IMG/VR virus record: IMGVR_UViG_3300042906_000918
Span: 1 to 22,017 of that record
Reading direction: 5' to 3' (one strand)
Source of the DNA: a virus
DNA: 22,017 nucleotides
In this document: one piece after another, positions 12,821-21,026 of the stretch
Layout: every line of letters begins with the position of its first letter
How positions within the stretch are numbered: the stretch's first letter is position 1
The notes under the pieces: model-generated
Told to the model about the DNA's origin: nothing
Seen by the model: the letters and a program-made list of their open reading frames with translations, nothing else
The model's database searches: none
Position numbers and translations under genes: made by a program

Positions 12821-12832
12821 GAGAGTCAAGCG

Positions 12833-13081
12833 ATGGGGAACGAGAAGCCAGGACCGAAGCGGAGATTCGGAGAGATCAGCCAGCGCGTGGCGAACTGGAA
12901 CATCGGCTGCGTGTTCTCGGTTGCGGGGTTCTTCCTCGTCGCAGGAATCGTGCTGTCGATCACGGTGCCCCCATGCGGACTCTGCTGCGTTCTGCCGCTC
13001 GGCATCTCATTCATGCTCGCCGCCGCGAAGCACGCCGTCGACATCAAGAACGGGAAAGTCGTGCCGATACGCGAGGACTAG
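12833..13081 (+). CDS. Two-pass membrane protein downstream of the repressor
   Basis: The 82-residue protein has two hydrophobic segments (about 24-45 and 48-69) after a basic N-terminus (GNEKPGPKRRF), with four cysteines near the inter-segment turn. The ATG at 12833 follows GGAGAG and is 12 bp after the repressor stop, so it is probably co-transcribed and expressed in the lysogen. Lysogeny-expressed small membrane proteins often mediate superinfection exclusion; that is inference. Its last 38 bp overlap the 3' end of the convergent metallopeptidase gene. Confidence 0.78.
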   Translation: MGNEKPGPKRRFGEISQRVANWNIGCVFSVAGFFLVAGIVLSITVPPCGLCCVLPLGISFMLAAAKHAVDIKNGKVVPIRED

Positions 13082-13361
13082 CAGGTTTCCGCGTCACATC
13101 GAACAACCGCTGCAACACCGTCGCGATCTCCGTCGCGCGCTGCGTCACCGCCTCCTCCGACAAGTCCCAGTCCTGCGCGTGGATCATCTCGTGGATCACC
13201 GTGTCGAGCAGCTCCCCGTCCGACTGCGACGGCGACAGGCGGATGCGCCGCGTGCGGCGGCACGAGCCAAACTCGCAGTGCCCGTAGTCCCCGATATGCG
13301 CGAACTCGACGCGCCACACATCGCCGCGGATCGTTGTGCGGATGGCCTTGCGACGGGCCAT
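13044..13361 (-). CDS. Zincin-like metallopeptidase (SprT-like style)
   Basis: The 105-residue protein contains H57-E58-M-I-H61 in LLDTVIHEMIHAQDWDLSEEAV, an HExxH zinc-protease motif with acidic residues E69/E70 as possible third-ligand candidates. A Cys pair (C29, C34) precedes it. Similar small proteins in phages are called SprT-like or putative metallopeptidases; substrate unknown. The ATG at 13361 has GAAAGGG upstream and lies 1 bp after the metallophosphoesterase stop; a TTG further upstream is less likely. It is the last gene of the late operon, and could serve in capsid maturation or against the host, neither shown. Confidence 0.8.
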   Translation of the reverse strand: MARRKAIRTTIRGDVWRVEFAHIGDYGHCEFGSCRRTRRIRLSPSQSDGELLDTVIHEMIHAQDWDLSEEAVTQRATEIATVLQRLFDVTRKPASPRVSARLSRS

Positions 13362-13362
13362 T

Positions 13363-14283
13363 TCAGTCGGCCCTTTCAAACTTGATGCTGATGCGGCGAT
13401 CTTTCGATTCTCCCTGCGGCACAGACAAGCACAACTTCATCCAGACCGCGCCGAGCGACTTCGGTGGACCGCCGCGCTCGATGTGCCAGCCGCCGAAGCC
13501 GTCGCCGTACTCGTCCTTGTAGGTGCCGCAGCGAACGTGGTACTGGGTGCTCAGTTCAACTTTGTAGTCGCCGTTCTTGGTCTTGAGCCGTTCGCGCTCG
13601 ACTTCCATGACCCATTTATCGTGCGTGTGACCACCAGCGATCACATCCGCGTCGGGAGTCCACGAGCCGATGCGCCGCACTCGCAGCGTGTCCATCGTCA
13701 TCAAACCGCCGCCGCCGGAGCCGTGGAAGTACTTCATGTTCAGGCAGTAGACCTGCGTGGTGTACTTGATACGAAACAGCACCCAGCCGCCGTAGCCACC
13801 CGAGTACACGCGATGCTTGCTTATGGCAGACATTCGCTCGCACAGACGCTCGGTGAGATCAGTCTCCTGATTCTTCAAGACGCTCGTCTCGTGGTTCCCG
13901 CGCGCGATCACCACGAAGTTCCGCGCGAACGGCGCGTAGAAATCCGCTGCGTGAGTCACGAGCGAATCGAAATAATCGTTCGCCATCGCGTGCTCGGGCC
14001 GCGTGACGCCGTGCTTGGCCCGCCGTGGATCGCCGCGCCCGCCCATTGCACAAAAATTATCTCCGAGATCGACAATTCCCGCGCCGCGATCGACCGCCTC
14101 GCGCAAGTGCTTCAACTCGAAATCGTGGTCGCTGTGCGGGTTGTCGTGGTGGCGATCGCTCGAGAGCAAAAACCAACGATCCTCTGACAGGCTTTTTAGC
14201 TCTATGTCCACGACGTGGATGTTCCGCGACTTCTGAGTGACGCGAAACAGCGGCGTCGGCGTCTTGGTTTTTTGCTTCCCCAT
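13363..14283 (-). CDS. Calcineurin-like metallophosphoesterase
   Basis: The 306-residue protein shows all the core metallophosphoesterase motifs: D43-R-H45 (SSDRHHD), G74-D75-N76, G129-N130-H131-E132, H188 (YFHGSG) and G218-H219-T220-H221. These bind two metals and cleave phosphomonoesters or phosphodiesters; phage members include phosphatases and nucleases. The ATG at 14283 has GGGAGG closely upstream and was preferred over a TTG at 14295. The gene ends 1 bp before the metallopeptidase gene. Substrate is unknown; DNA-end processing or signalling-nucleotide cleavage are possibilities only. Confidence 0.9.
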   Translation of the reverse strand: MGKQKTKTPTPLFRVTQKSRNIHVVDIELKSLSEDRWFLLSSDRHHDNPHSDHDFELKHLREAVDRGAGIVDLGDNFCAMGGRGDPRRAKHGVTRPEHAMANDYFDSLVTHAADFYAPFARNFVVIARGNHETSVLKNQETDLTERLCERMSAISKHRVYSGGYGGWVLFRIKYTTQVYCLNMKYFHGSGGGGLMTMDTLRVRRIGSWTPDADVIAGGHTHDKWVMEVERERLKTKNGDYKVELSTQYHVRCGTYKDEYGDGFGGWHIERGGPPKSLGAVWMKLCLSVPQGESKDRRISIKFERAD

Positions 14284-14295
14284 GCAGCCTCCCAA

Positions 14296-14592
14296 TCACC
14301 ATTTTTTTAGTGGGCACTCCGCCGCGGGCATCGTGAGTTTGATCGTCAGTCGAGCGCGAGCTGATGTCCCGCACCCGCACTTCCGGCAGAAGCCGATGTC
14401 ATCCGGCGGATCGGTATCGGTGGCTCGATGCTCGCACCCCATGCACGCAGCCTTGCGAGCCTCAAACACATCCGACGCGACAGGGCCGAGCACCGCGAGA
14501 GACGCCTCCGCCGCGACATACGACGCGACGTTGCGCACCGTGACCTTCCCCTTGCGCCAATCGAGGTTTTGTGCGCCTCTGCGTAGATACAT
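14296..14592 (-). CDS. Small zinc-ribbon protein
   Basis: The 98-residue protein has a helical N-terminal half and a treble-clef or ribbon-like C-terminus with C50-x2-C53, C69-x2-C72-x-C74 and C93 in the ending AECPLKKW. I recall similar short proteins (CEH..IGFC..CGC..KL.MP...CPL.KW) from phages and planctomycete prophages, function unknown. The ATG at 14592 follows CAGGAG. It lies 3 bp after the Cys-rich 669-aa gene and before the metallophosphoesterase, so three or four metal-binding proteins in a row end the late operon. Confidence 0.85.
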   Translation of the reverse strand: MYLRRGAQNLDWRKGKVTVRNVASYVAAEASLAVLGPVASDVFEARKAACMGCEHRATDTDPPDDIGFCRKCGCGTSARARLTIKLTMPAAECPLKKW

Positions 14593-14595
14593 GGC

Positions 14596-16605
14596 CTACT
14601 CCTGAACCTGGCATTCGATCTCGTGCCCGATGCAGTCGATCTGCCCCTCGAGCGAGTGAGGCGGGCAGTCGTTGTTTCCTTCGCACGTCGTGACAACCTG
14701 ACCGCAGCAGTCGAGCTCGCCCGCTGTTGTCGGGCAAGATCCACCGCAGCACATGTCTCCCTCCGAGTACAGCGGGTCGGCGTTGAGAATCCCGAGGCAC
14801 ACCGCCGTCGTGGCTTGGTGTGCGCCGATGATCGGTGGGAACAGATTCGGCACACCGAGTGGAGGGTTCTCAGGCCGACAGGTGTACGGCACGACGTCAG
14901 CCCACGAGTTACTCGATACGCGCGCGGGTATCAAGTACGAAAGCACAGAGCGAGCGCACGTTTCCTTGCCGTTGTTCTCGCAGTCCTCACAGGAGCCGCT
15001 GAACTGCGGAACGTACTTGTAGTACGCGTACACCATGCGAAGCCCCTCACAGAACGGCTCGACGCCGAACTGTTCACAGTCGCCGCTGCCGTTGCCTGTG
15101 TCGTTGCCGTCGCAGAGCGGCTGTCCGCCGCAGCCGACTTCGGGGATCGGGTCGCACTCGGGACACGACGAAGCGCACGAGCAGTTGGTGTAGGTGATGC
15201 CCTCACACTTGCACGATGCCGTGCACGGCGTGCAGGTGGGCGGCGGCAGCGGCCAACCACGAATAGCCTCGATGCACGTCGGATCGAAACGACCGCAGCC
15301 ATGCAGAATGGCTTGCTCCTCGTCGGTGATCCCGAGTTGCACACAGGCGTCGTCGCCGGGGGCGTTCCATCCCGCCCAAATCCAACCGCCCGGGACACCT
15401 CGGAAATACACCCACTGGCGATCAGCCCAGTATTCGTAGTCGCCAGCGTCGCCCGCAGTCCACCCGCCCGGGTAGTCGATCATGCACGACGCCTGCAACG
15501 TGGTGCCCGAGGCGGTGGCGTCGGCAGCTCGGAGAATCGGCTCGTCGATCTGAGCGGCGAACGGGTGCGTCAGCCGCCGGCGGAAGGGGCCAAGTTCATC
15601 CATGTCGCCAACAGCCTCTACACACGCGCCGTAGCCCGCTCCGGGGAATCGCGCGTCGAGGTCGATGAACGCCTGCCGCTGTTCCTCGCGCCAATCACGG
15701 GAGTCGAAATATCCGCCGGCGGCCATCTTCGCGAGCGTTGCCTGATCCGGCTGGATGCCCTGCGACGCGAGGTTCCGAACATCGTCAGCCTCGGTGCTCG
15801 TGATGAGTCCGCGACCCACGGCGTCCGTGAGATCGAAGTCGAACAGCGGAACGCCGCTGCAAGCGTGAATCCACCACTTCGGAACGAGATCGTCGCCTTG
15901 CACCGCCGGCCCGCCTGAGCACGAGTAGTCGCCGGTCACCGGGTCTTTCGTGCAGTCGGGTACGACGATTCGGTACTCGTTGCAGTCCGCCGTGCCTTGC
16001 GCGATGCGCCACCATCGCTCGAAGTACACGATGCCGAGAATCTGCCGATCGAGTCGTCCGAGTGTTCCGGAGAGCGCGTTGCCGTTCTTCCAACAGATCA
16101 CTTCCGGTGCCCACCGCGTGTCGGGGTCTTCCTGATACCGATCCAGTTGGTACTGGCTGTAGACCGAGTTACTGCTCGTTCCGCCACAGGCACAGCCCGA
16201 GGTGTTGCCGCCGAATGGTCCACTCGGGTTGCACGACGTGCAGTCGGGGTCATCGCCAAAGCACGCTCGAGTCGGGCACTCCGGGAACGGCGGCAGGATG
16301 TTCTTCAGCCCGCGTTGTGGCTGCGGACCGCCGAGGTACTGAACGCGCCAGAACGTGCCGTAATACTGATAGATGGCCTGCACCGGAGGCAGACCCGCGT
16401 GCGTCTTTGTCTCACAGATTTCACACCATGTGGGAGGGAATGTCTGCGTTTGCCACAGCACCTCGCGGCGCCCGCTGAATCCGGGACGCTCGCACCACAG
16501 AAGCAGGTGATCGCAGGAGTGACAGCACCCCGTGTCGATGGTGCCGCCGCTCAGGCAATCATGCGACGAACAGCCACCACAACAGCAGGATTTCTTGACG
16601 CTCAT
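14596..16605 (-). CDS. Cys-rich 669-aa late protein, possible tail fibre or adhesin
   Basis: By my count about 53 of 669 residues are cysteine (8 percent), in dense clusters at the N-terminus (SCCCGGCSSHDC, GCCHSC), around residues 440-505 (many C-x2-C and C-x-C pairs) and at the C-terminus (CCGGSC, DCCG). Between them are Trp/Tyr/Gly-rich segments (YWADRQWVYFRGVPGGWIWAG). The clusters could bind metals or form disulfides outside the cell. No signal peptide is seen. The ATG at 16605 overlaps the stop of the preceding virion-like gene. Its size and place after the tape measure and tail genes suggest a tail-tip or receptor-binding protein; no family was recognised. Confidence 0.85.
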   Translation of the reverse strand: MSVKKSCCCGGCSSHDCLSGGTIDTGCCHSCDHLLLWCERPGFSGRREVLWQTQTFPPTWCEICETKTHAGLPPVQAIYQYYGTFWRVQYLGGPQPQRGLKNILPPFPECPTRACFGDDPDCTSCNPSGPFGGNTSGCACGGTSSNSVYSQYQLDRYQEDPDTRWAPEVICWKNGNALSGTLGRLDRQILGIVYFERWWRIAQGTADCNEYRIVVPDCTKDPVTGDYSCSGGPAVQGDDLVPKWWIHACSGVPLFDFDLTDAVGRGLITSTEADDVRNLASQGIQPDQATLAKMAAGGYFDSRDWREEQRQAFIDLDARFPGAGYGACVEAVGDMDELGPFRRRLTHPFAAQIDEPILRAADATASGTTLQASCMIDYPGGWTAGDAGDYEYWADRQWVYFRGVPGGWIWAGWNAPGDDACVQLGITDEEQAILHGCGRFDPTCIEAIRGWPLPPPTCTPCTASCKCEGITYTNCSCASSCPECDPIPEVGCGGQPLCDGNDTGNGSGDCEQFGVEPFCEGLRMVYAYYKYVPQFSGSCEDCENNGKETCARSVLSYLIPARVSSNSWADVVPYTCRPENPPLGVPNLFPPIIGAHQATTAVCLGILNADPLYSEGDMCCGGSCPTTAGELDCCGQVVTTCEGNNDCPPHSLEGQIDCIGHEIECQVQE

Positions 16606-17516
16606 GCACACTCCCCGTCGATCGTGTTTGGCGGATCGAATACATGCCGGCCATTCGTCAGGCGACGCATCTCGACCACCGGATTCCGCTGCACCGATCC
16701 GCGCGTGAGTCCGATCGGACGCGGCAAGAACGTCTCGCCAGCGTCGATCTGATACGAAGCGCCCGCGAAGGATGAGGTGTTGTCGGCCTCCATCGCGTTG
16801 ATCGCGTATCGAGTCGTAGTCGTTCCCGAGCGCCCTCCCGGAACAAGCGCGAACGTGTCGCCCGATCCATACTCGGGCAACATCACCTCTTCCCACGAGT
16901 ACGCCCATCGGTAACTCGCACCCGATATGAGCGCCGAGCCGGTGATACGCGCGAAAAATCGCAGCGTCGATACACGCGAGAACAGAATGATCGCGCGTTT
17001 CGTGCCCGTTCCGGATTCACGCCACACCACGCGAGCGATGCCGTCGCTCACAAGCGAGAGTTTGGTCGCGTCGTTGTTCCGAACTTCGACGCAGCCCGGC
17101 AGTACCGTGGTACTCAGAGACTCAACACGGCAAGCCGCAAGCCCGGATACCTGGGCATGCCCGATCCCGTTGTTTGGGATCGCGCCCGCCAACACACCGA
17201 AATGCGCGGAGTGTGACGCGCGAGTGGGAATCGTGGCCTGCACCGTCGGACGAAATCGGAACTCGTCGAGATTGTCGGTCGGAGTGAACAGGACATCGCC
17301 GAATCCGACGATGTCGCCAGCGTCGAGAGCCGTGCCGGACGAGTTGCGGACACGAACCAATCCCGGCGCAACATTCGGAGAGAGCGAGCGCTGAGAGCTC
17401 GACTCCATCTGGGCGATCCGCCGCGCAGATTCGATCATCGCGTTCCACGCGGCAGCACTCGGTGCAAACGGCTCACCGGGCAGTACGCGCTTCAGAGGGT
17501 CGCCGGACGTCGACAT
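16602..17516 (-). CDS. Probable virion/tail protein (304 aa)
   Basis: The 304-residue protein begins PLKRVLPGEPFAPSAAAWNAMIESAR, a beginning I associate with phage structural proteins of planctomycete prophages. The rest is beta-rich, with Gly/Ser/Thr-rich segments, a middle part alternating VRVRNSSGTALDAGDIVGFG and similar, and C-terminal ETFLPRPIGLTRG. The composition suggests a trimeric or fibre-like virion protein. It is transcribed after the tape measure protein and one other probable tail gene and overlaps the Cys-rich gene by 4 bp. Function beyond that is not visible. Confidence 0.85.
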   Translation of the reverse strand: MSTSGDPLKRVLPGEPFAPSAAAWNAMIESARRIAQMESSSQRSLSPNVAPGLVRVRNSSGTALDAGDIVGFGDVLFTPTDNLDEFRFRPTVQATIPTRASHSAHFGVLAGAIPNNGIGHAQVSGLAACRVESLSTTVLPGCVEVRNNDATKLSLVSDGIARVVWRESGTGTKRAIILFSRVSTLRFFARITGSALISGASYRWAYSWEEVMLPEYGSGDTFALVPGGRSGTTTTRYAINAMEADNTSSFAGASYQIDAGETFLPRPIGLTRGSVQRNPVVEMRRLTNGRHVFDPPNTIDGECA

Positions 17517-17519
17517 GGT

Positions 17520-18320
17520 TCAGATTCCGAGTGACGAGAGATTCGCGTACGGGAACACCTGCACGACGTATGCGTGCTGCGGTCGTTTCACGACGCGCTT
17601 CGCCGTCGTGTCCTCCTCCTCAACCGAGTGGACCCACAGGTAATCCCAGCCCTTCTTCGTGACGCCTGTGAACGGGCCGAACGTCGCGCCGCTCACGTTC
17701 GGGAGCGCGCTGAACGAGAACGTGATCTCGTAGTCGCCGTTTGCGTTCGACGCGCCGCGAGCACCGAGGAACAGCACCTCGCCCGCGGCGAAGCCCTTGA
17801 ATGTGGCGTTGTTGACCTTCCCTGTGAGCGAGAAGATCGTCGCCTTGTAGGCCGACGTAAACGAAGCCGCAGCGATCGTGTGCGTCTCGCTGAAGTTATA
17901 GACGGGAACAGGCCGCGATATCCCCTGTGGGCCGTCGCTCGTGACGTTGATGCCACCCTTCATGTCGGGGGCAGTACCAGCGCCAGGTGCCGCGTACGAG
18001 GCGATCGTCGACAGAGCGAGGAACATCTGCTCGCTGCCGCCTGTCGTGTCGAACTCAAACCGAGGAGAAGCGCCTGCCGCACTCTCAAACCGGTTTGGTT
18101 GATATGTCACCGTAACCACGAACGTCGACGCGTCAATCGTTTCGCACGATCGACTTGATCGCGGCATCCCGTTGTAGGTCGATGGCGCCGCAGTCGCCAC
18201 AGCCGCGAGAGCATCGCTCTCGTCGGTTGCGTCCTTCACGGTGTATCGAAGACGGGCACTCGGGCTTGCGCCCGTCGTGACCTCAGTCCCCTCGAGATTC
18301 CATAGCGCCGTCGCTGGCAT
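17520..18320 (-). CDS. Probable tail protein (266 aa)
   Basis: The 266-residue protein is beta-rich with few charged residues and alternates Thr/Ser/Ala/Gly with aromatics (SFSALPNVSGATFGPF, KKGWDYLWVHSVEEED). The position directly after the tape measure gene is where distal tail proteins lie in siphophages. A strong AAGGAGG precedes the ATG at 18320. I do not match it to a named family such as Dit; the C-terminal GWDYLWV segment is one I recall from planctomycete prophage proteins. It ends 3 bp before the next gene. Confidence 0.85.
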   Translation of the reverse strand: MPATALWNLEGTEVTTGASPSARLRYTVKDATDESDALAAVATAAPSTYNGMPRSSRSCETIDASTFVVTVTYQPNRFESAAGASPRFEFDTTGGSEQMFLALSTIASYAAPGAGTAPDMKGGINVTSDGPQGISRPVPVYNFSETHTIAAASFTSAYKATIFSLTGKVNNATFKGFAAGEVLFLGARGASNANGDYEITFSFSALPNVSGATFGPFTGVTKKGWDYLWVHSVEEEDTTAKRVVKRPQHAYVVQVFPYANLSSLGI

Positions 18321-18329
18321 TCTTCCTCC

Positions 18330-20072
18330 TTACGACCACACGAGCGCGTCGCGCTGCCGTTTGCCTTGCTCGAGTAGCTTCTGTAGATACTCCGCCGATT
18401 TCTTTGTGTGCTCCTCGATTTTCGATCCCGAGTCACCGAACATTCCGCCAAGCGCGGCCGCGTTGAAACCGCCCATCGCCGAGAGGCGAGTCTGAATCTC
18501 CGCTTGCGCGGGGGCGAGATCGGGTAGAGCTGGAGCATCGACGCCCGGCAATTCCGGGAGCGCGGGCGCAGATGGCGCGATGTCATCGGGTTCGATCGGA
18601 CGCGACGCAGGAGACGCGTCTCGACGCGCTTCGCGGGCGCGCTTCGTCAACTCGTCGAGCTCGCGTTGCGCTTGCGATCCGCCGAAATCAATCAGCCCGC
18701 CCGATGCACTCAGCGCCGCACCGAAATCCGCGACCGATCCAAGCCCCGGAATCTTCCCGATGATCTTGTAGACCTTCGCCGCGAACGGAATCACCACGCG
18801 CGAAACGATTCCCTCGAGTCCTCGCCGGATGGCAACCTCGAGTCCCTGCACCGCGATCTCTCCCGCGAGACTCCAATCATCGGCGGCGATCGCGTCGGTC
18901 ACTCCCTGCCACGCCGCCACAAGGCCGCTCGCCGTCTCGACGCCGACATCCCACAGCGCGGAGAACGACGCCGCCGCCGCTCCGAGCAGCCCCGTCGCGT
19001 ACGCGATCGCGGCGCCGAGCGTGAGGACGCCGGCGACCGCGAGGAACACCGGGCCTGTTACCGCTGCCCATGCAGCAGTAGCCGCTGGGACGATTCCCGC
19101 GAACGCCGTCGCGACGAGCGAGGACGTTGCCGCCAACGCGCCGAGCACCGTAGACGTAGTTGAGATGAGGACGCCGAACGTCACAAGCCCTGCGCCGACG
19201 ATGCCGATCGCAGTGCCGACGCCGAGCAGCGCGACGCCCGCTGCCGTGACGCCGAGAACGAGCCCTTGGTTCTCGCGGATGAACTGGATCACGCGGCCGA
19301 CGAGCCCCTGCATCACCGCGACGAAGGCGTTCGCCACAGGTAGAAGCGCTTCACCAATCGCTACAGCGATGCGGCCGAACTGATCTTGCAGCACCTCGAT
19401 CTGCGCGCCGAGCGCGTCGGCCGCGTCGGCAGTCTCGCCGCTCAGGCTGAAGCCCATCTCGCGCGCCTTGCGCCGGAACTCGTCGATGCCAGCGCCGCCC
19501 GCTTCGAGGACGGGAAGCAACTTGTACGCGCTCTTGCCAAACAACTCCATCGCGAGCGCGAGGCGGTCGGTCGGGTTCTTGACCTTCGACAGCGCGTCGG
19601 CGATCTTGAGGAACTGCTCGTCGGCAGAGAGGTCGATCAGTTCGGACGCAGTCAGGCCGAGCCTGCCGAGCGCCTCGGCCGCGCCCTTCGATCCCTGCGC
19701 CGCCTCGGAGATGAAGCGGCGCAACTTCACGACCGACTTGGAAAACTCTTCCACGCTCGATCCGGCGTCCTTGAGCGCCATCTCCAGTTCGCTCATCAGC
19801 TCGGCCGTCAGGCCCGTCTGCGCAGCGAGGTCGGAGAAGTCGCCCGCGATCTTCGCGAACGCAGCCACGCTCGCAGCCGCCGCGACGACGATCGCACCGC
19901 CGAACGCGGTCACAGCCGCGCCGGCCATCGCGACCGCGCTCCCGATCTCCTTCACCTTCTCGCCGAACAACTCCATGCGCTTCTCGGCGCGACGAAGTGG
20001 CTCCGTGATTTTGTCGCGCATCGACAACTCGACGTACGCAGCGCCCGCCTTGATTCCGCCTTGCTTAGACAT
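18330..20072 (-). CDS. Tail tape measure protein
   Basis: The 580-residue protein has the classic tape measure plan: a helical N-terminus, a hydrophobic segment (about 43-75), a long helical coil (80-260), a large Ala/Gly/Val-rich membrane-like region (about 270-372), and a proline-rich then charged tail (PSAPALPELPGVDAPALP and onward). This identifies a long-tailed phage. By the usual rule of about 1.5 angstroms per residue the tail would be near 87 nm, which is inferred. AAGGGGAGG precedes the ATG at 20072, which overlaps the gp10-like gene by 8 bp. No chaperone frameshift pair is seen just upstream in this window. Confidence 0.93.
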   Translation of the reverse strand: MSKQGGIKAGAAYVELSMRDKITEPLRRAEKRMELFGEKVKEIGSAVAMAGAAVTAFGGAIVVAAAASVAAFAKIAGDFSDLAAQTGLTAELMSELEMALKDAGSSVEEFSKSVVKLRRFISEAAQGSKGAAEALGRLGLTASELIDLSADEQFLKIADALSKVKNPTDRLALAMELFGKSAYKLLPVLEAGGAGIDEFRRKAREMGFSLSGETADAADALGAQIEVLQDQFGRIAVAIGEALLPVANAFVAVMQGLVGRVIQFIRENQGLVLGVTAAGVALLGVGTAIGIVGAGLVTFGVLISTTSTVLGALAATSSLVATAFAGIVPAATAAWAAVTGPVFLAVAGVLTLGAAIAYATGLLGAAAASFSALWDVGVETASGLVAAWQGVTDAIAADDWSLAGEIAVQGLEVAIRRGLEGIVSRVVIPFAAKVYKIIGKIPGLGSVADFGAALSASGGLIDFGGSQAQRELDELTKRAREARRDASPASRPIEPDDIAPSAPALPELPGVDAPALPDLAPAQAEIQTRLSAMGGFNAAALGGMFGDSGSKIEEHTKKSAEYLQKLLEQGKRQRDALVWS

Positions 20073-20703
20073 CGCCGCCTCCCCTTACGCTCGTTGACCA
20101 CATCGGCGCGAGCTTCGGCAGCGAGCGCTCAAGCGCGGGCGCCATGAACGGCCGCTCCGCCACCCTGATCGTGCGCGGCCCGAATATCTCACGGTTGATC
20201 CGCGTCGCGCGGTCGGCCTGAGCCTGCGTGCGGATCTTGCCGTACACGACGCGCACGCCGGGGCGGACCTCCTTGCCCCGCTGCGACGCGCGGAGGAACT
20301 TGCCCGACGAGTCGCGCTTCACGCCCGCCGCCGCACCGCTCACCACGCGGATCTCGCCGCCGTCGCCGACATTGCGCACCACCGAGTTGTCGATCACCGA
20401 GTCGCCGCCGAACTCGAGGACATTCGGAGCGCCCGTGCCCCAATCGAACCTGACAGGCCCGACAACCGCCTCGCTGATTCCGCGCTCGTAATGCGCTTGG
20501 ATGCCGCGCTTCAGATCACCGCGAACAGAGCGCGGCGCCTGACCCGGTTGCGACGGACTCTTCCGCCGACGGATCGAGTTACGCGCAGCGCGACGCAGGT
20601 AGAGCGCGTTGCGCTTCAGCCCCTCGAACTCGATCCGCTCGACCTCAGTCTCGACGATCACGCGATCGAAGAACTTGGATGTGTCGGCCTTCATCGTGAA
20701 CAT
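20065..20703 (-). CDS. HK97-gp10-like head-tail or tail completion protein
   Basis: The 212-residue protein contains an RRRKSPSQPGQAPRSVRGDLKRGI-type segment near residues 46-70, a long middle insertion, and ends with RPFMAPALERSLPKL. The PSxPGxxP...L+.I and RPFM.PAL pair is typical of HK97 gp10/minor tail proteins that join tail to head or terminate the tail tube. The ATG at 20703 has AAGGAG upstream; a second ATG three codons in is possible. It lies directly before the tape measure gene, consistent with the tail module. Confidence 0.82.
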   Translation of the reverse strand: MFTMKADTSKFFDRVIVETEVERIEFEGLKRNALYLRRAARNSIRRRKSPSQPGQAPRSVRGDLKRGIQAHYERGISEAVVGPVRFDWGTGAPNVLEFGGDSVIDNSVVRNVGDGGEIRVVSGAAAGVKRDSSGKFLRASQRGKEVRPGVRVVYGKIRTQAQADRATRINREIFGPRTIRVAERPFMAPALERSLPKLAPMWSTSVRGGGDV

Positions 20704-20707
20704 CGGC

Positions 20708-20935
20708 CTACTCCTTCTCCTCCACGAACGAGGGCGGCACGCAGTACCACCCCTCGGGGATCTCGACCCTGTTCTCGCTCAGCACCCACTCGCCGCCGTC
20801 AAGGGCGTAGACGCGGGTTCTCGTCTCGGGGCCGATCCGAATCGGGCTCGACTCGGGGACCAAGACTGTTCTGCTGCAACCACTCGCGAATCCGAGCACC
20901 GCCGCGGCGCAGCCGATCCCGATCCACAGCAGCAT
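20708..20935 (-). CDS. Small lipoprotein, outer-spanin-like, overlapping another gene
   Basis: From the ATG at 20935 this 75-residue protein has a short hydrophobic signal sequence and a lipobox ending at C20 (LGFASGC), then a mature part with VPESSPIRIGPETRTRVY and PEGWYCVPPSF. A longer form from an ATG at 21022 (104 aa) or a TTG at 20971 is possible, since no clear Shine-Dalgarno marks the 20935 start. It overlaps the gene at 20799-21026 out of frame by 137 bp. Overlap with a preceding small membrane-associated gene, plus the lipobox, recalls Rz1. The phage lysis role is inferred. Confidence 0.68.
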   Translation of the reverse strand: MLLWIGIGCAAAVLGFASGCSRTVLVPESSPIRIGPETRTRVYALDGGEWVLSENRVEIPEGWYCVPPSFVEEKE

Positions 20936-21026
20936 CCACGGCGCGATGCCGTGACTCAGCGCGGCTCTCAAGCCAGCGAAACAGGCCGAGAGCCACGGCC
21001 GCGACGATGCGGTCGAGGGCATTCAC
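20799..21026 (-). CDS. Small GTG-start protein overlapping the lipoprotein gene, inner-spanin-like candidate
   Basis: The 75-residue frame starts with GTG at 21026, whose TGA neighbour forms a GTGA overlap with the holin-like stop. It has a hydrophobic N-terminus (LDRIVAAVALGLFRWLE) followed by charged helical sequence (DRDRLRRGGARIREWLQQN) and a disordered tail. I recall similar proteins (DRDRLRRAGARIREWLQ) beside lysis lipoproteins in other phages. About 60 percent of it lies out of frame over the lipoprotein gene. AAGGGGG is very close to the GTG. It is plausible that both frames are translated; this one could instead be a shadow. Confidence 0.6.
   Translation of the reverse strand: MNALDRIVAAVALGLFRWLESRAESRHRAVDAAVDRDRLRRGGARIREWLQQNSLGPRVEPDSDRPRDENPRLRP

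Noticed and set aside
15000-16600. CRISPR or short-repeat array suspected from recurrent GTCGCA/GCACG words in the Cys-rich gene.
   Set aside because: The words come from repeated Cys, Gly and Asp codons in one open frame; there is no regular spacing or constant repeat.
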